Shown in pieces: positions 38,489-47,722 of a DNA stretch of 64,000 nucleotides (position 1 is its first letter; every line of letters starts with the position of its first letter). The DNA is from Roseiarcus sp963764955 (GTDB lineage: Bacteria > Pseudomonadota > Alphaproteobacteria > Rhizobiales > Beijerinckiaceae), in assembly GCA_963764955.1 (NCBI GenBank), contig CAVXVE010000060.1, positions 38,368 to 102,367 of the forward strand, in the 5' to 3' direction. The translations under genes were made by a program, and so were the position numbers. The notes beneath the pieces were generated by a model. It worked only from the letters and a program-made list of their open reading frames with translations, was not told where the DNA came from and searched no databases.

Positions 38489-39274
38489 TCAGAATCCGAG
38501 AACACTCGCATTGATCGAGGCTTCGAGGCCGCCGTCGACCGGCAGGTTGGCGCCGTTGATCCAGCGCGCGCCGTCCGAGCAGAGGAAGAGCGCAGGCGCG
38601 GCGATGTCGGGCGCCGAGCCGGCGCGGCCGACGCGCGCGATGTCGTCGTCGACCCTGGGATCGCCGAAGATCGAGCGAAACTCCTTCAGGATCGGCGTCG
38701 TCACCGGGCCGGGGCTGACCGCATTGACCCGCACGCCCCGGTCCTTGAACAACGGCCGATGCGCCGCCCGCATCGTCCACAGGAGCAGAAGCTCCTTCGA
38801 CAGCGGATAGGCCTCGGCGTCCGGCACCTTGTGCGCCGCAAGGAGCCCGCTGAGATCCGGAAACCCGGGCGCGGCGACGAACGCCTTGGCGCGCTCGAGA
38901 TTGGCGCGCCAGCCGTAGCCGGCGATCGAGGCGACATTGACGACGGCGCCGCCCTCGCGCAGCCGCGGCGCAACGGCTTCGCTCAATTCCCGCAGCCCAT
39001 AGAAATTGATGGCGAGCGTCTTCGCCGCGCCGATCATGCCGGAGACGCCCGCGACATTGCACAAGGCGTCGAACCGCTGCGGCAGCGTCTGGATTATCTC
39101 GGCCACGCCCTGGGCCGAGCCGATGTCCGCTTTGATGAAGGCGTCGAGCGGCCGCTTGGGCTCGTTGATGTCGACCCCGATCACGTCGGCGCCGAGCGCC
39201 TGAGCGAGTTCGCCCACGCGCGCGCCGATGCCGGACGAAATTCCGGTGATGACGATCGTCTTGCCAAGGAGCAT
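38489..39274 (-). CDS. SDR oxidoreductase, coniferyl-alcohol dehydrogenase-like
   Basis: 261 aa classical SDR. Cofactor loop TIVITGISSGIGARVGELAQ, Asp of VIGVDINEP favouring NAD, NNAG-equivalent CNVAGVSG, catalytic Ser/Tyr/Lys region with AYPLSKE (YxxxK), and ARWINGANLPVDGGLEASIN at the end. The overall pattern (PLxxFIxADI, FDALCNVAG, LFKDRGVRVNAVSPGPVTTP) resembles proteins annotated coniferyl-alcohol dehydrogenase. It starts 2 bp after livM and so appears to be the last intact gene of the second liv operon. Confidence 0.85.
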   Translation of the reverse strand: MLLGKTIVITGISSGIGARVGELAQALGADVIGVDINEPKRPLDAFIKADIGSAQGVAEIIQTLPQRFDALCNVAGVSGMIGAAKTLAINFYGLRELSEAVAPRLREGGAVVNVASIAGYGWRANLERAKAFVAAPGFPDLSGLLAAHKVPDAEAYPLSKELLLLWTMRAAHRPLFKDRGVRVNAVSPGPVTTPILKEFRSIFGDPRVDDDIARVGRAGSAPDIAAPALFLCSDGARWINGANLPVDGGLEASINASVLGF

Positions 39275-39276
39275 TT

Positions 39277-40330
39277 TCAGCCTCCCGCCTCGTTCCTGTC
39301 CGCGCCGACGTCCTCGGCCCGCGCTCCGCGCGCGCCCGCGAAGCGCAGGCGGTAGCCGATCGGCAAGAGCCTCACCGACGTGCGATCCTCGACCCAGCCC
39401 CAGATGCCGCGCGGGAACAGAAGCGCGAAGATGAGCGCGGTCGCGCCGAGCCCGACCAGATACCAGACGCCCATCGCGCCGAACCAGGCCTCGATGGCGA
39501 AGAAGATGACGGCGCCGAGAATCGACCCCTCGAAGGTCCCCAACCCTCCGACCAGCGCCATGAAGATCATGTACGCCGTCCATAGCGGGCTGAAATAGGC
39601 CTGCGGCTGGAAGGTGAGCGCCGTCGCCACCCAGAGCGCCCCCGCCATCGCCGCGCCGAAGGCCGCGAGGGTGAACACGAGCCGCTTGGCGCTCATGACG
39701 CGCACGCCAACCGATTCCGCCGCCTCCTCGTTGTCGCGGATCGCCTGGATCGCCGCGCCGAGCGGAGAGCGCAGCAGGCCGAACACGATCGCCAGAAGGC
39801 CGGTCATCGCGACGAGCGCGCACCAATAGGTGAACGCCCGGCGGCTTCCGATCGAATAGGCGTTGAGCTCGATCAGCGAGGTGCCGGTCTCGCCGCGCAC
39901 CAGCGTGTCGAGATTGACGAGCAGGTGCGCCAGTTCCGCCACCACCCACATGCCGATGGCGAATTCGCCGCCCTTCAGCCTCAGCATGAGAATCGACAGC
40001 GGCCAGGCGAGCGCGCCGACGATGAGCGCGCCCAGAAACAGCGACGGATAGACGCCGACCCCCCAATTGGCGAGGCGGATCGCGGCATAGGCGCCGAGGC
40101 CGAAGAACGCCTGCTGGCCGATCGACACCAGGCCGCAGAACCCGACCAGCGCGTTCCACATCAGGGCGAGGATCACATAGATGAACAGCGTCGTGAGCTT
40201 GTCGACGGCGTTGGCGCTGAAGATCGCCGGCCCGATCGCCAGCACGGCGACGATGACCGCGGCCGCCGACGATCGCGATGCGCGACTCGGGCGTCCAGCG
40301 CTCGACCGCGGCGGCGTTGCTCACGCTCAT
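39277..40330 (-). CDS. livM: HAAT ABC transporter permease LivM, second system (one frameshift)
   Basis: About 350 aa. N-terminus MSVSNAAAVERWTPESRIAI in one frame, a shift near 40260-40265, then AVIVAVLAIGPAIFSANAVD and the LivM hallmarks NALVGFCGLVSIGQQAFFGL, LKGGEFAIGMWVVAELAH, FGLLRSPLGAAIQAIRDNE, ALVGGLGTFEGSILGAVIFF, with a cytoplasmic C-tail. ATG 40330 overlaps the livH stop (ATGA). Forms the channel with LivH. Confidence 0.87.
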
Positions 40331-41230
40331 GAACGCTTTCCCCCGCTGAGCGCCGTCCGGACGCGCTGGCCGAGGTCGCCGAAGAACAGGCGCGCGAACA
40401 GGACGGCGAGAAAGGTGAAGTGGCCGGCGATGAAGAAGCCTTGCGGATTGACGAGCGCGCCCAGACTCTGCGCGACGCCGAGCACGATTCCGCCTGCGAG
40501 CGTCCCCCACAGCGATCCCGCTCCGCCGATCACCGAGGCTTCGAAGGCGAAGATGAGCTGGGCCGCGCCGGCGTAAGGATCGAAGGTCGCGCGCATGCCG
40601 AGAAAGGCGCCAGCGACCGCGACCGTCGCCAAGCGCGATCGCGGCGGCGATCGCATTGACGCGCCGCGCGTTGACGCCGATGAGGCCGACCGTGTCGGGA
40701 TCCTCCGCGGTCGCGCGGATCGCGCGCCCGATCTGGGTGCGGTTGAGAAAGGTCTGGATGCCGCCGAGCAGAACGACCGCGACCGCCATGGTCAGCGCCG
40801 CGAGCTTGCCGATCGCGATCGTGTCGCTGAGCGACCAGCTGTCATAGGAGAGATCGCCGATAAAGGGGGCGAGCGAACGGGTGTCGGCGCCGAAGCCCTC
40901 GAACAGGAGATTGTCGATGATGATCGAGAGCCCGAAGGTCGAGAGCACGGGCACGAGCAGCCCGCCGCGCGCGCTGCGCTCGAGCACCAGGCGCTGGAGC
41001 GCCCAGCCGACCAGCGCCATCGCCGGGGCGACCAGGATGAGGCCGAGAAACGGCTCGATGCCGAAGCGGTCGGCCAGAACGAACAGAGCGTAGCCCGCCA
41101 GCACCGCGAGGCTGCCATGCGCGAGATTGATGACGCCCATGACCCCGAACATGAACGAGAGCCCGCAGGCGATCAGCGCGTAATAGCCGCCGAGCAGCAC
41201 GCCCTGGATGATCTGGTTGAGGAAGATCAA
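40327..41230 (-). CDS. livH: HAAT ABC transporter permease LivH, second system (one frameshift)
   Basis: About 300 aa. N-terminal half MIFLNQIIQGVLLGGYYALI, FGVMGVINLAHGSLAVLAGY, TQIGRAIRATAEDPDTVGLI. One extra base near 40632-40634 shifts the frame, after which TVAVAGAFLGMRATFDPYAG, EASVIGGAGSLWGTLAGGIV and FIAGHFTFLAVLFARLFFG complete the protein. The start overlaps the livF stop region by 4 bp (ATGA). Confidence 0.87.
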
Positions 41231-41958
41231 TGCGGCGGCGCCTTGCTCGGCGACGACCGTTTGAGGCCGAAATAGGCTTCCGTGACCTGTTCGCGGGTGA
41301 GCGCGCTCGTCGGTCCCTCGATCGCGATCGCGCCTTCCAGCATGCAGATGGTGCGGCTCGCGGTCGCCATCGCGCGCCTGAGGTCCTGCTCGACGAGCAG
41401 CATCGCGACGCCGGAGGTCTTCAGGGCCTCGAGGCGGGCGTAAAGGCGATCGACGATCAGAGGCGACAAGCCCAGCGACACTTCGTCAAGGAGCAGGAGG
41501 TCCGGGTTCATCATCAGGGCGCGCCCGATCGCGGTCGCCTGCTGCTCGCCGCCCGACAATGTGCCAGCGAGCGAGCGGCGGCGCTCCTTGAGATTGGGAA
41601 AGGCCTCCATGACCGCGTCGAGCGTCCAGGCCCCCGTCCGCCCGGCGTAGCGCGCGAGCAGGAGGTTTTCCTCGACCGTCAGGCGCGCGAACAGGCGCCG
41701 GCCTTCGGGCACGAGGGCCACGCCCAGCGCGGCGCGCGCGTGGGCGCTTTTTGCGCTGATGTCCTCGCCCTTGAAGGCGACGGCGCCCGCCGCGATCCGG
41801 TGCGCGCCGGCGATCGTGCGCAGAAGCGTGGTCTTGCCCGCTCCGTTCGCGCCGACCAGCGCGACCGTCTCCCCCTTGTCGATGGAAAGGCTGACCCCCC
41901 GCACGGCCTGGAGCTGGCCATAGCGCGCTTCGAGCCGCTCGACCGAAAGCAGCGTCAT
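41227..41958 (-). CDS. livF: HAAT ABC transporter ATPase LivF, second system
   Basis: 243 aa. Walker A GANGAGKTT, VPEGRRLFARLTVEENLLLA, signature LSGGEQQATAIGRAL, Walker B LLLLDEVSLGLSP (Val-Ser where DEPS is usual) and LLVEQDLRRAM. ATG 41958 overlaps the livG stop (ATGA). Intact, unlike its operon mates livG, livH and livM, which each carry one shift. Confidence 0.92.
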   Translation of the reverse strand: MTLLSVERLEARYGQLQAVRGVSLSIDKGETVALVGANGAGKTTLLRTIAGAHRIAAGAVAFKGEDISAKSAHARAALGVALVPEGRRLFARLTVEENLLLARYAGRTGAWTLDAVMEAFPNLKERRRSLAGTLSGGEQQATAIGRALMMNPDLLLLDEVSLGLSPLIVDRLYARLEALKTSGVAMLLVEQDLRRAMATASRTICMLEGAIAIEGPTSALTREQVTEAYFGLKRSSPSKAPPH

Positions 41959-42699
41959 ACGACGCCTCCGCCGAGATAGGCTTCGATCACGCGCGGATCG
42001 GCCATGACGCTCTGCGGCGGCCCGTCGGCGATGATGCGCCCCGCGTCCATGCATACGAGGCGCTCCGCAACTTTAAGCAGGATATGCACGATGTGCTCGA
42101 TCCACACGATCGCGATCCCGCGGCGCTTTCAGTTCGAGAATGATGTCGACGAGCTCGTTCGCCTCGGCGTCGGTGAGGCCGCCGCCGATCTCGTCGAGGA
42201 GCAGCACGGCGGGGCCGGTCGCGAGCGCGCGGGCGAGTTCGAGCCGCTTGCGGTCGATGAGGCCGAGCGTCTCGGCGCGCCGGTTGGCGACCCCCGTCAT
42301 GGCGGTGAGCGCAAGCGAGTCGATCGTCTGCTCATAGGCGCGCTCCCGCTCGAGCCCGCCGCCATGGGAGGCTGCGGTGAAGACATTCTCGAACACCGTC
42401 ATGCCGCTGAAGGGGCGCGGAATCTGGTGCGTGCGCGCAAGCCCCCGCCGGCAGCGCTCGGCCGTCGGCGCGAAGGTCACGTCCTCGCCGAGGAAGCGCA
42501 CCCGCCCGCTGGTCGGCGCATGCGCGCCGACAAGCAGGCTGAGCAGCGTCGTCTTGCCCGCGCCGTTCGGCCCGACGACGCCGACCGCCTCGCCGGCGCG
42601 GACGGAAAAGTCGACGCCGTCGAGCACCAGAAGGGCGCCGAAGCTCTTCGTCAGGCCTTCCGCCTCAAGCAGAAGGCCGTCGGCCCGCGCGCCGGACAT
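41955..42699 (-). CDS. livG: HAAT ABC transporter ATPase LivG, second system (one frameshift)
   Basis: About 248 aa. Walker A GPNGAGKTT, LARTHQIPRPFSGMTVFENV, LGLIDRKRLELARAL in the signature position and Walker B VLLLDEIGGGLTDAEANEL. One extra base near 42118-42122 shifts the frame; the real continuation is ARGIAIVWIEHIVHILLKVA then GPPQSVMADPRVIEAYLGGG-VV. DEIGGGL instead of DEPAAGL is seen in HAAT ATPases for aromatic or atypical substrates (impression). Confidence 0.86.
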
Positions 42700-42720
42700 T
42701 CCCGCCCCCGCCGGCGCGGG

Positions 42721-44043
42721 TCAGCTGTTGAACGGCCTGAGCTTCGCCTGGACCGGAACCTTCGGGTCGGTCGCGTTCTCGGTCACCGGATAGTCGAGCG
42801 GGAACTTCGAGCCCGCCTTCGCCTTCACCCATTGCGTGCCGATGATCGGCCCCGGCGAGACGTTGGGCACCGGGCCCGAGGTGAAGTCGATCGGGCCGTC
42901 GATGGTGACCGTCTTCAGGGTCGACATCGCCTTGGCGACCGAGGCCTTGGTCTGCGGATCGCTGCTCGCCGAAAGGGCGGCCGCGCCCGCGTCGAACAGC
43001 GCCAGCGTCGCGCCGAGCTGCTGGGTCCACATCTTGCCGGACGCCTTCTCGTAGCCGTCGGCGAGTTCGTCGCCGCCGACGCCGGTGAGCGACGACTTAT
43101 AGGGGAAGGCCTTGTGCCAGTAGGCGGCGCTGGCGAGATTATAGCCGAGACTGCCGAGCGACGTCACTTGGGAGGGGAAGAGCCCGGTCTTGGCGATCTG
43201 GGCGATCTTGACCATTTTCGTGTAGCCCTGCTGGGCGGCCTGGCGCCAGAAGGCGGCGAAGTCGGGCGGAATCGGGAAGGTGTTGAAGATTTCGCATTTC
43301 TCGGCCTTGAACTTGGCGATCTGGGCCGAATAGTCGGTGGTGCCGTCCTCGTAGGCGCCGGGATCGATGATCGTGAAGCCGTGCTTGGCCAGCGCGGGCG
43401 CCAGGTTCTCGCGGATCGCGTTGCCGTCGGCGTCGTTGGGATAGAGCACGCCGACCTTCTTGTTAGTCTCGATCAGGTTCCATTGCGAGACATAGCTCTT
43501 CAGGAACTCCCCGCCGCCGAAGCCGAAATGGTAGGTCCATTTGAACGGCGAGGGCTGGCCGGGCTTGGCGCCGCGCCCGAAATACCAGGCCTCCCACGGC
43601 ATGACCGTCGACATGCAGGGCACGCCCGCCGCCTCGCAGGCGTCGGCGACCGGGTTGATCACCTCCGGGGTCGAGATGACCAGCATCATGTCGATCTTGT
43701 CGGAATTGATCAGGGTCTTGGCCAATTGCCCGGCGCGCGACGGATCGGACTGGCTGTCGCGATCGAGGATCTCGACCCCATAGGTCTTGTCGCCAACCTT
43801 GAGTCCCGGGGCCAGCGCCTTGCGGGCGAGTTCGAGAATATAGCCGTCGGTCTCGCCAAAGCCGGCGAGCTTGCCGGTGCGCGGACTGACGAACCCGACC
43901 TTGAGCGTCGCCTCGGGCCCTGCGGCGAAAGCGCCATACGGGCGGGCCGCCGCGGCGAGGCCCGCGGCCCCGGCGGACACAATCAGGCCGCGCCTCGATA
44001 TCGGCGCGGCGCTCAGGCCCAAGATGGTGGATTTCGTGGTCAT
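42721..44043 (-). CDS. livK: HAAT ABC transporter substrate-binding protein
   Basis: 440 aa. Tat-type signal (SRRGLIVSAGAAGLAAAA), then a type-1 periplasmic ligand-binding fold: LKVGFVSPRTGKLAGFGETD, VEILDRDSQSDPSRAGQLAK, MMLVISTPEVINPVADACEA, VGVLYPNDADGNAIRENLAP. The length and the WYFGRGAKPGQPSPFKWTYH segment differ from classical leucine-binding proteins, so a non-amino-acid ligand is plausible. Ribosome-binding site GGGAGG. First gene of the second liv operon (K-G-F-H-M-SDR). Confidence 0.9.
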   Translation of the reverse strand: MTTKSTILGLSAAPISRRGLIVSAGAAGLAAAARPYGAFAAGPEATLKVGFVSPRTGKLAGFGETDGYILELARKALAPGLKVGDKTYGVEILDRDSQSDPSRAGQLAKTLINSDKIDMMLVISTPEVINPVADACEAAGVPCMSTVMPWEAWYFGRGAKPGQPSPFKWTYHFGFGGGEFLKSYVSQWNLIETNKKVGVLYPNDADGNAIRENLAPALAKHGFTIIDPGAYEDGTTDYSAQIAKFKAEKCEIFNTFPIPPDFAAFWRQAAQQGYTKMVKIAQIAKTGLFPSQVTSLGSLGYNLASAAYWHKAFPYKSSLTGVGGDELADGYEKASGKMWTQQLGATLALFDAGAAALSASSDPQTKASVAKAMSTLKTVTIDGPIDFTSGPVPNVSPGPIIGTQWVKAKAGSKFPLDYPVTENATDPKVPVQAKLRPFNS

Positions 44044-44177
44044 GCGTTCCTCCCGGGGCGCGGCCCACCTTTGGAACCGGCTCTTCTCCACGTCTTACAC
44101 GTTTCCCCCGCTGATCGAAAAGCCTCTCGACCCCCCGACGTTTGACGGAGGAGCCTCATTGAGGCCAATTTTCGCGC

Positions 44178-44678
44178 ATGTCGATAGAAAGACCGTTATG
44201 TCCGAGCTTCGCGGGACCGAGGCGATGGGCGTTTCGCCTCGCGCTCGCCTTCGGCGCGCTGCAATTGGCCTTTCCCGCCTCGGCCGCGAGCCCCGCCTAT
44301 TGCGCCTCGGGCGCGGCGGTGCGCGCCCCGGCGCCCGTTCCCGAGGCGCTCGAGGGCAAGGTCGCGCGAACCTTCGGCGTCTCCGTCGATGTCGTGCGGA
44401 ACGGCGGGTTCGTGCGCTGCGCCAATGGCAAGCTGCTGGCCTGCCTGATCGGCGCGAACCTCAATTGCGGCAAGGCGGACACGCGCCGGTCGCTGCCTGG
44501 CGCGAGCGAATATTGCCGGGCCAATCCCGGCGCGAACGATATCCCGATGTTCGCGACCGGCCACGACACGATCTACGCCTGGCGCTGCGTGGGCAAGCGC
44601 GCGGTCGCCGGCAAGGCGCTGGTCTCCGTCGACGCGCATGGCTATGACGCCGGCAACTGGAAAGAGATCGATCGATAG
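44178..44678 (+). CDS. Secreted Cys-containing hypothetical protein
   Basis: 166 aa. Arg-containing N-region and hydrophobic core (LALAFGALQLAFPASA) form a signal peptide. The mature part has six Cys (PAYCASG, VRCANGKLLACL, NLNCGKADTRR, EYCRANPGANDI, AWRCVGK), probably disulfides, and a segment GFVRCANGKLLACLIGANLN seen in uncharacterised proteins of Hyphomicrobiales (from memory). It has no enzyme motif. It is divergent from the liv operon and followed by a terminator. Confidence 0.7.
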   Translation: MSIERPLCPSFAGPRRWAFRLALAFGALQLAFPASAASPAYCASGAAVRAPAPVPEALEGKVARTFGVSVDVVRNGGFVRCANGKLLACLIGANLNCGKADTRRSLPGASEYCRANPGANDIPMFATGHDTIYAWRCVGKRAVAGKALVSVDAHGYDAGNWKEIDR

Positions 44679-44719
44679 GGCTTGTGGTCGCGGCGCTTGA
44701 ACCCTCTTGATCGAAACGA

Positions 44720-44743
44720 AAAGGGCGGCTTCAGCCGCCCTTT
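44720..44743. terminator. Bidirectional intrinsic terminator-like hairpin
   Basis: Perfect 10-bp stem AAAGGGCGGC / GCCGCCCTTT with loop TTCA, flanked by A on one side and T on the other. It lies between the convergent genes 44178-44678 (+) and 44803-45126 (-), so it can end transcription from both. Confidence 0.85.
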
Positions 44744-44802
44744 GAACAAGGGCTGGCCGACTCTATCCTCAAGTCGGCCTTCGCCCAGGCTTTATGCAGG
44801 CT

Positions 44803-45126
44803 TCAGAACGCCTCCCAGTCGTCGCCGCGCCAGTATCCGCGGCCTTTGTGCTCTCTCCAGGCGAAGCGATCGGCTTCGTTCCAGCGCCAATCGTATGGAT
44901 GGACCTTGATGCTCGCGGTCGGCGGATAGTCATACCGCTCCAGTGAATGCCAGCAGTAGCCGCCCTCATTGCAGACGATCACCGAGGAAGGGCCGTATCC
45001 CTCTGTCGTCGCGGGCGCCGTGCCCTTGGGCGCGCCCGTGACCGTTTCCTGGGCGGCGGCGGGCATCGCCGCCGCAAATCCGCAAATCGCCGTCGCGGAC
45101 AGCGCGGCCATCAAAAGGCTTTTCAT
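44803..45126 (-). CDS. Secreted hypothetical protein with aromatic-rich C-terminus
   Basis: 107 aa. Signal peptide SLLMAALSATAICGFAAAMP-AAAQ. The mature protein has a short Thr/Pro/Ala linker, one Cys pair (VCNEGGYCWHSL), a segment ERYDYPPTASIKVHPYDWRW and the tail HKGRGYWRGDDWEAF, reminiscent of short exported proteins of Bradyrhizobium/Methylocystis relatives. Ribosome-binding site GGGAG before ATG 45126. Function unknown. Confidence 0.7.
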   Translation of the reverse strand: MKSLLMAALSATAICGFAAAMPAAAQETVTGAPKGTAPATTEGYGPSSVIVCNEGGYCWHSLERYDYPPTASIKVHPYDWRWNEADRFAWREHKGRGYWRGDDWEAF

Positions 45127-45684
45127 CGATAACTCCCTGGGTTGGATCCCGCCGCACGTCGGATCGTGCCGCGCCAACGCGACGTTTCTCGTCTTTGTTC
45201 CGGCGCGGGGTTGATTTCGAGTGTTTGCGCCTCTCCCGCCAGATCGGCGGCCAGACCGATGGCCCCAGGGTTGTGATCGCAATCGGCGACTCGCCGCCAG
45301 ATGGCGCGTGGCCGAGCGCCGCCCTTCATCGCGTCCCTGTCGCCTTATCCCGAGCGGTCGATGGGCGTGGCTTTTCCGCGAATTGTCTAACGACAATCGA
45401 TTGCAGAAAAGCAGAAATCTAGTTAAGCTCGCCTCATGAGCAATCCTGCCCTTCCGCAATCACCTCGACCGCAGGCTTCCGTCCTTGGGCCTCAACGCCC
45501 GGAGAGGCGCGCGAGAAATTTTTTCAGCGAGAATCGCGTGTAACTCATTGAAAACAATCGATTCGGACGAGAGAATCCAAGGAAATCCAAGGAAATCCAA
45601 TAGCCGGAATCGGGCGTTTTCGCCGTCAGACGCGATGGGCCAAGAAAATCCAAGCGGGGGCGCCCGCTGCTCGCCTCTCCGTAG
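45127..45684. other. Intergenic region, 558 bp, no gene recognised
   Basis: No convincing ORF with a ribosome-binding site. A notable feature is a triple direct repeat with 10-bp period of AATCCAAGGA-type units at about 45572-45600, with a further AAAATCCAAG at 45644. The 10-mer ACAATCGATT occurs at about 45390 and again at about 45551. These may be remnants of an att-like or regulatory region, but nothing is demonstrable. Confidence 0.4.
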
Positions 45685-47013
45685 CTAGTGAAGCTTGACC
45701 TTGGGCCCGGCGCGGCGGGAGAGGCCGCGTGCGAGGGTGTCAAGCGCGGTCTTCGACGCGCCGTGCAGCGCCCGTTCGTGCATCTTGTAGAGGGAACGGT
45801 AAGCCCACCTGGCGAGGATGCCTTCGATGAACAGATTGCCCCCGAGGGTGAGGTTCATGAGGTTGCCGACCGCGCCCATGCGCCCGAACGAAACCAGCGA
45901 GCCGAAGTCGCGGTAGACGAAGGGCTCGAGCGGCAGCCCCTGCAAGCGCCGCCTCAACTGCCGGACGAGGTGCGACGCCTCCTGATGGGCGGCCTGGGCG
46001 CGCGGCGGCACCGGGAAGTCGGAACCTGGACGGGGGACCGCAGCGCAATCGCCAATGGCGAAGATATCCGGATCGCGAGTGGTCCTCAGCGTCGCGTCGG
46101 TCACGAGCTGATTGGCCCGATTGACTTCGAGCCCGTCGAGATGAGCGAGCACGTCCGGCCCTTTCACTCCGGCCGCCCAGACGGTGAGTTCGGCGCGGAT
46201 GAATTCGCCGCTGGCCAGCTCGATTCCATCGGCGCTCACTGCGGACACGCGCGCATCGGTGCGCACGTCGACGCCCATCTCGGTCAGGATCTTGAGCGTG
46301 GCGGTCGAGATCCGCTCGGGCAATGCGGGCAGAATTCGGCTCGCGCCCTCGATCAGAATGATGCGGATGTCCCGGTCCGGATCGACCTGATCGAGGCCAT
46401 AGGCCACCATCTCGCGCGCGCTCTGGTAGAGCTCGGCGGCGAGCTCGGTGCCGGTCGCGCCGGCGCCGATGATCGCGACATGCAACTGCCCGGCGCGGAT
46501 CGGCTCGGTCTGCGCCTGAGCGCGCAAGCCGGCGTTGACCAGGCGATGGTGAAACCGCACCGCCTGTTCCGCGGTCTCCAGCGGAACGGCGAATTCCGCC
46601 GCGCCGGGCGTGCCGAAATCATTGGTCACGCTGCCGATGGCGATGACGAGAGTGTCATAGGAGATGCTGCGGGGGGCGGCGATCTCGCGGCCTTCGTCGT
46701 CATGGGTGGCGCCGAGCTGAACGGACTTCGCCGCGCGGTCGAGGCCGATCATCTCGCCGAAATGATATCGGAAGTGATGCCAGTGGGCCTGGGCCAGATA
46801 ATTGAGCTGGTGCTCGGAAGGATCCATGCTGCCCGCCGCCACCGAGTGCAGCAGGGGCTTCCATAAATGGGTGCGGCTGCGCTCGATCAGGGCGATATCG
46901 GCAAGTCGGCGCTTGCCAAACCGGTCGCCGAGTCGGGTAACGAGCTCGAGACCAGCCGCCCCGCCGCCGATGACGACGATTCGATGCCGATGCTGGTCGC
47001 CGGGCGGCGGCAT
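45685..47013 (-). CDS. ndh: Type II NADH dehydrogenase (NDH-2), FAD/NAD(P)-dependent
   Basis: About 442 aa. Single-subunit, non-pumping quinone-linked NADH oxidase of the membrane. FAD loop RIVVIGGGAAGLELVTRLGD, NADH loop LHVAIIGAGATGTELAAELY, ELTVWAAGVKGPDVL, IFAIGDCAAVPRPGSDF, AQAAHQEASHLVRQL, and the C-terminal membrane-attachment region FVYRDFGSLVSFGRMGAVGN. ATG 47013 follows an AGGAGG at moderate spacing; a GTG at 47067 is the alternative. Divergent from DUF2934. Confidence 0.9.
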   Translation of the reverse strand: MPPPGDQHRHRIVVIGGGAAGLELVTRLGDRFGKRRLADIALIERSRTHLWKPLLHSVAAGSMDPSEHQLNYLAQAHWHHFRYHFGEMIGLDRAAKSVQLGATHDDEGREIAAPRSISYDTLVIAIGSVTNDFGTPGAAEFAVPLETAEQAVRFHHRLVNAGLRAQAQTEPIRAGQLHVAIIGAGATGTELAAELYQSAREMVAYGLDQVDPDRDIRIILIEGASRILPALPERISTATLKILTEMGVDVRTDARVSAVSADGIELASGEFIRAELTVWAAGVKGPDVLAHLDGLEVNRANQLVTDATLRTTRDPDIFAIGDCAAVPRPGSDFPVPPRAQAAHQEASHLVRQLRRRLQGLPLEPFVYRDFGSLVSFGRMGAVGNLMNLTLGGNLFIEGILARWAYRSLYKMHERALHGASKTALDTLARGLSRRAGPKVKLH

Positions 47014-47198
47014 GAAATCCCAAGCCCTCCTGGCGCGCGCCGGCGGTCGGAGGGATGGACCGTTCACCCTCCAAGCCAGCCGACGCTACAAGCGCATTGG
47101 GTAGCACGCTGTAGCGAAGAGCCCAATCGGCCGAAACGGCGGACCGGTTTTATATTAGGATTGGGGTCAGTCGGGCGCGGGTCGAGAGGAGTTCGATC

Positions 47199-47501
47199 AT
47201 GAGCAGCATCGAAGAGGCCGTTCGTAGACGAGCCTATGAGCTCTGGGAGCAGGCGGGCGAGCCGGAAGGGCGAAGCGAGGAATTCTGGTTCGCGGCGCTC
47301 GCCGAATTGGAGGGCAAGCCTCCAACCCTCGGGGAGAGGGTCGAGACTCTTGGTCCGCCGATCGTCGAGCCGCCCAACCTCGCCGTCCGCCATGGCGTTC
47401 CGGTGGGCATGCCAGGGGAGCGCATCGTCGAGCAAGGCGTCGACGACGAAGGGCTCGAGAACCTGCTTCTGCCGCATTCTTCGGGAAAAGTTGAGGATTG
47501 A
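47199..47501 (+). CDS. DUF2934 small protein
   Basis: 100 aa, cytosolic. N-terminal DUF2934 motif: IEEAVRRRAYELWEQAGEPE-GRSEEFWFAALAEL. The rest is a Pro-rich tail. DUF2934 proteins are common, short and of unknown function in Hyphomicrobiales. Ribosome-binding site GAGAGGAG before the ATG. Confidence 0.85.
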   Translation: MSSIEEAVRRRAYELWEQAGEPEGRSEEFWFAALAELEGKPPTLGERVETLGPPIVEPPNLAVRHGVPVGMPGERIVEQGVDDEGLENLLLPHSSGKVED

Positions 47502-47722
47502 GGCTTAGCTCTGCTTTGTGTTCGCGGTTGAATTGCGAAGCGACCTCTTTAGACAGAAGCGAATAGGACATCAGATTGACGCGCGCTGCTGGAGGGCGAC
47601 GGAAAGCGCCCCAGCTCATTCGCAAATCAGCAGATTTCCTGCCTCCAGCGGGGCCGTCTGGTTTGCGCCGCGGGCGGCCCAGGAGCGCGATGGCGCATGC
47701 CGTTCCGGCTGGAAAAAGGCTT

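Noticed and set aside
44720..44743. Possible small RNA or REP at the hairpin
   Set aside because: The position between convergent genes, perfect stem and flanking A/T runs fit a bidirectional terminator better.
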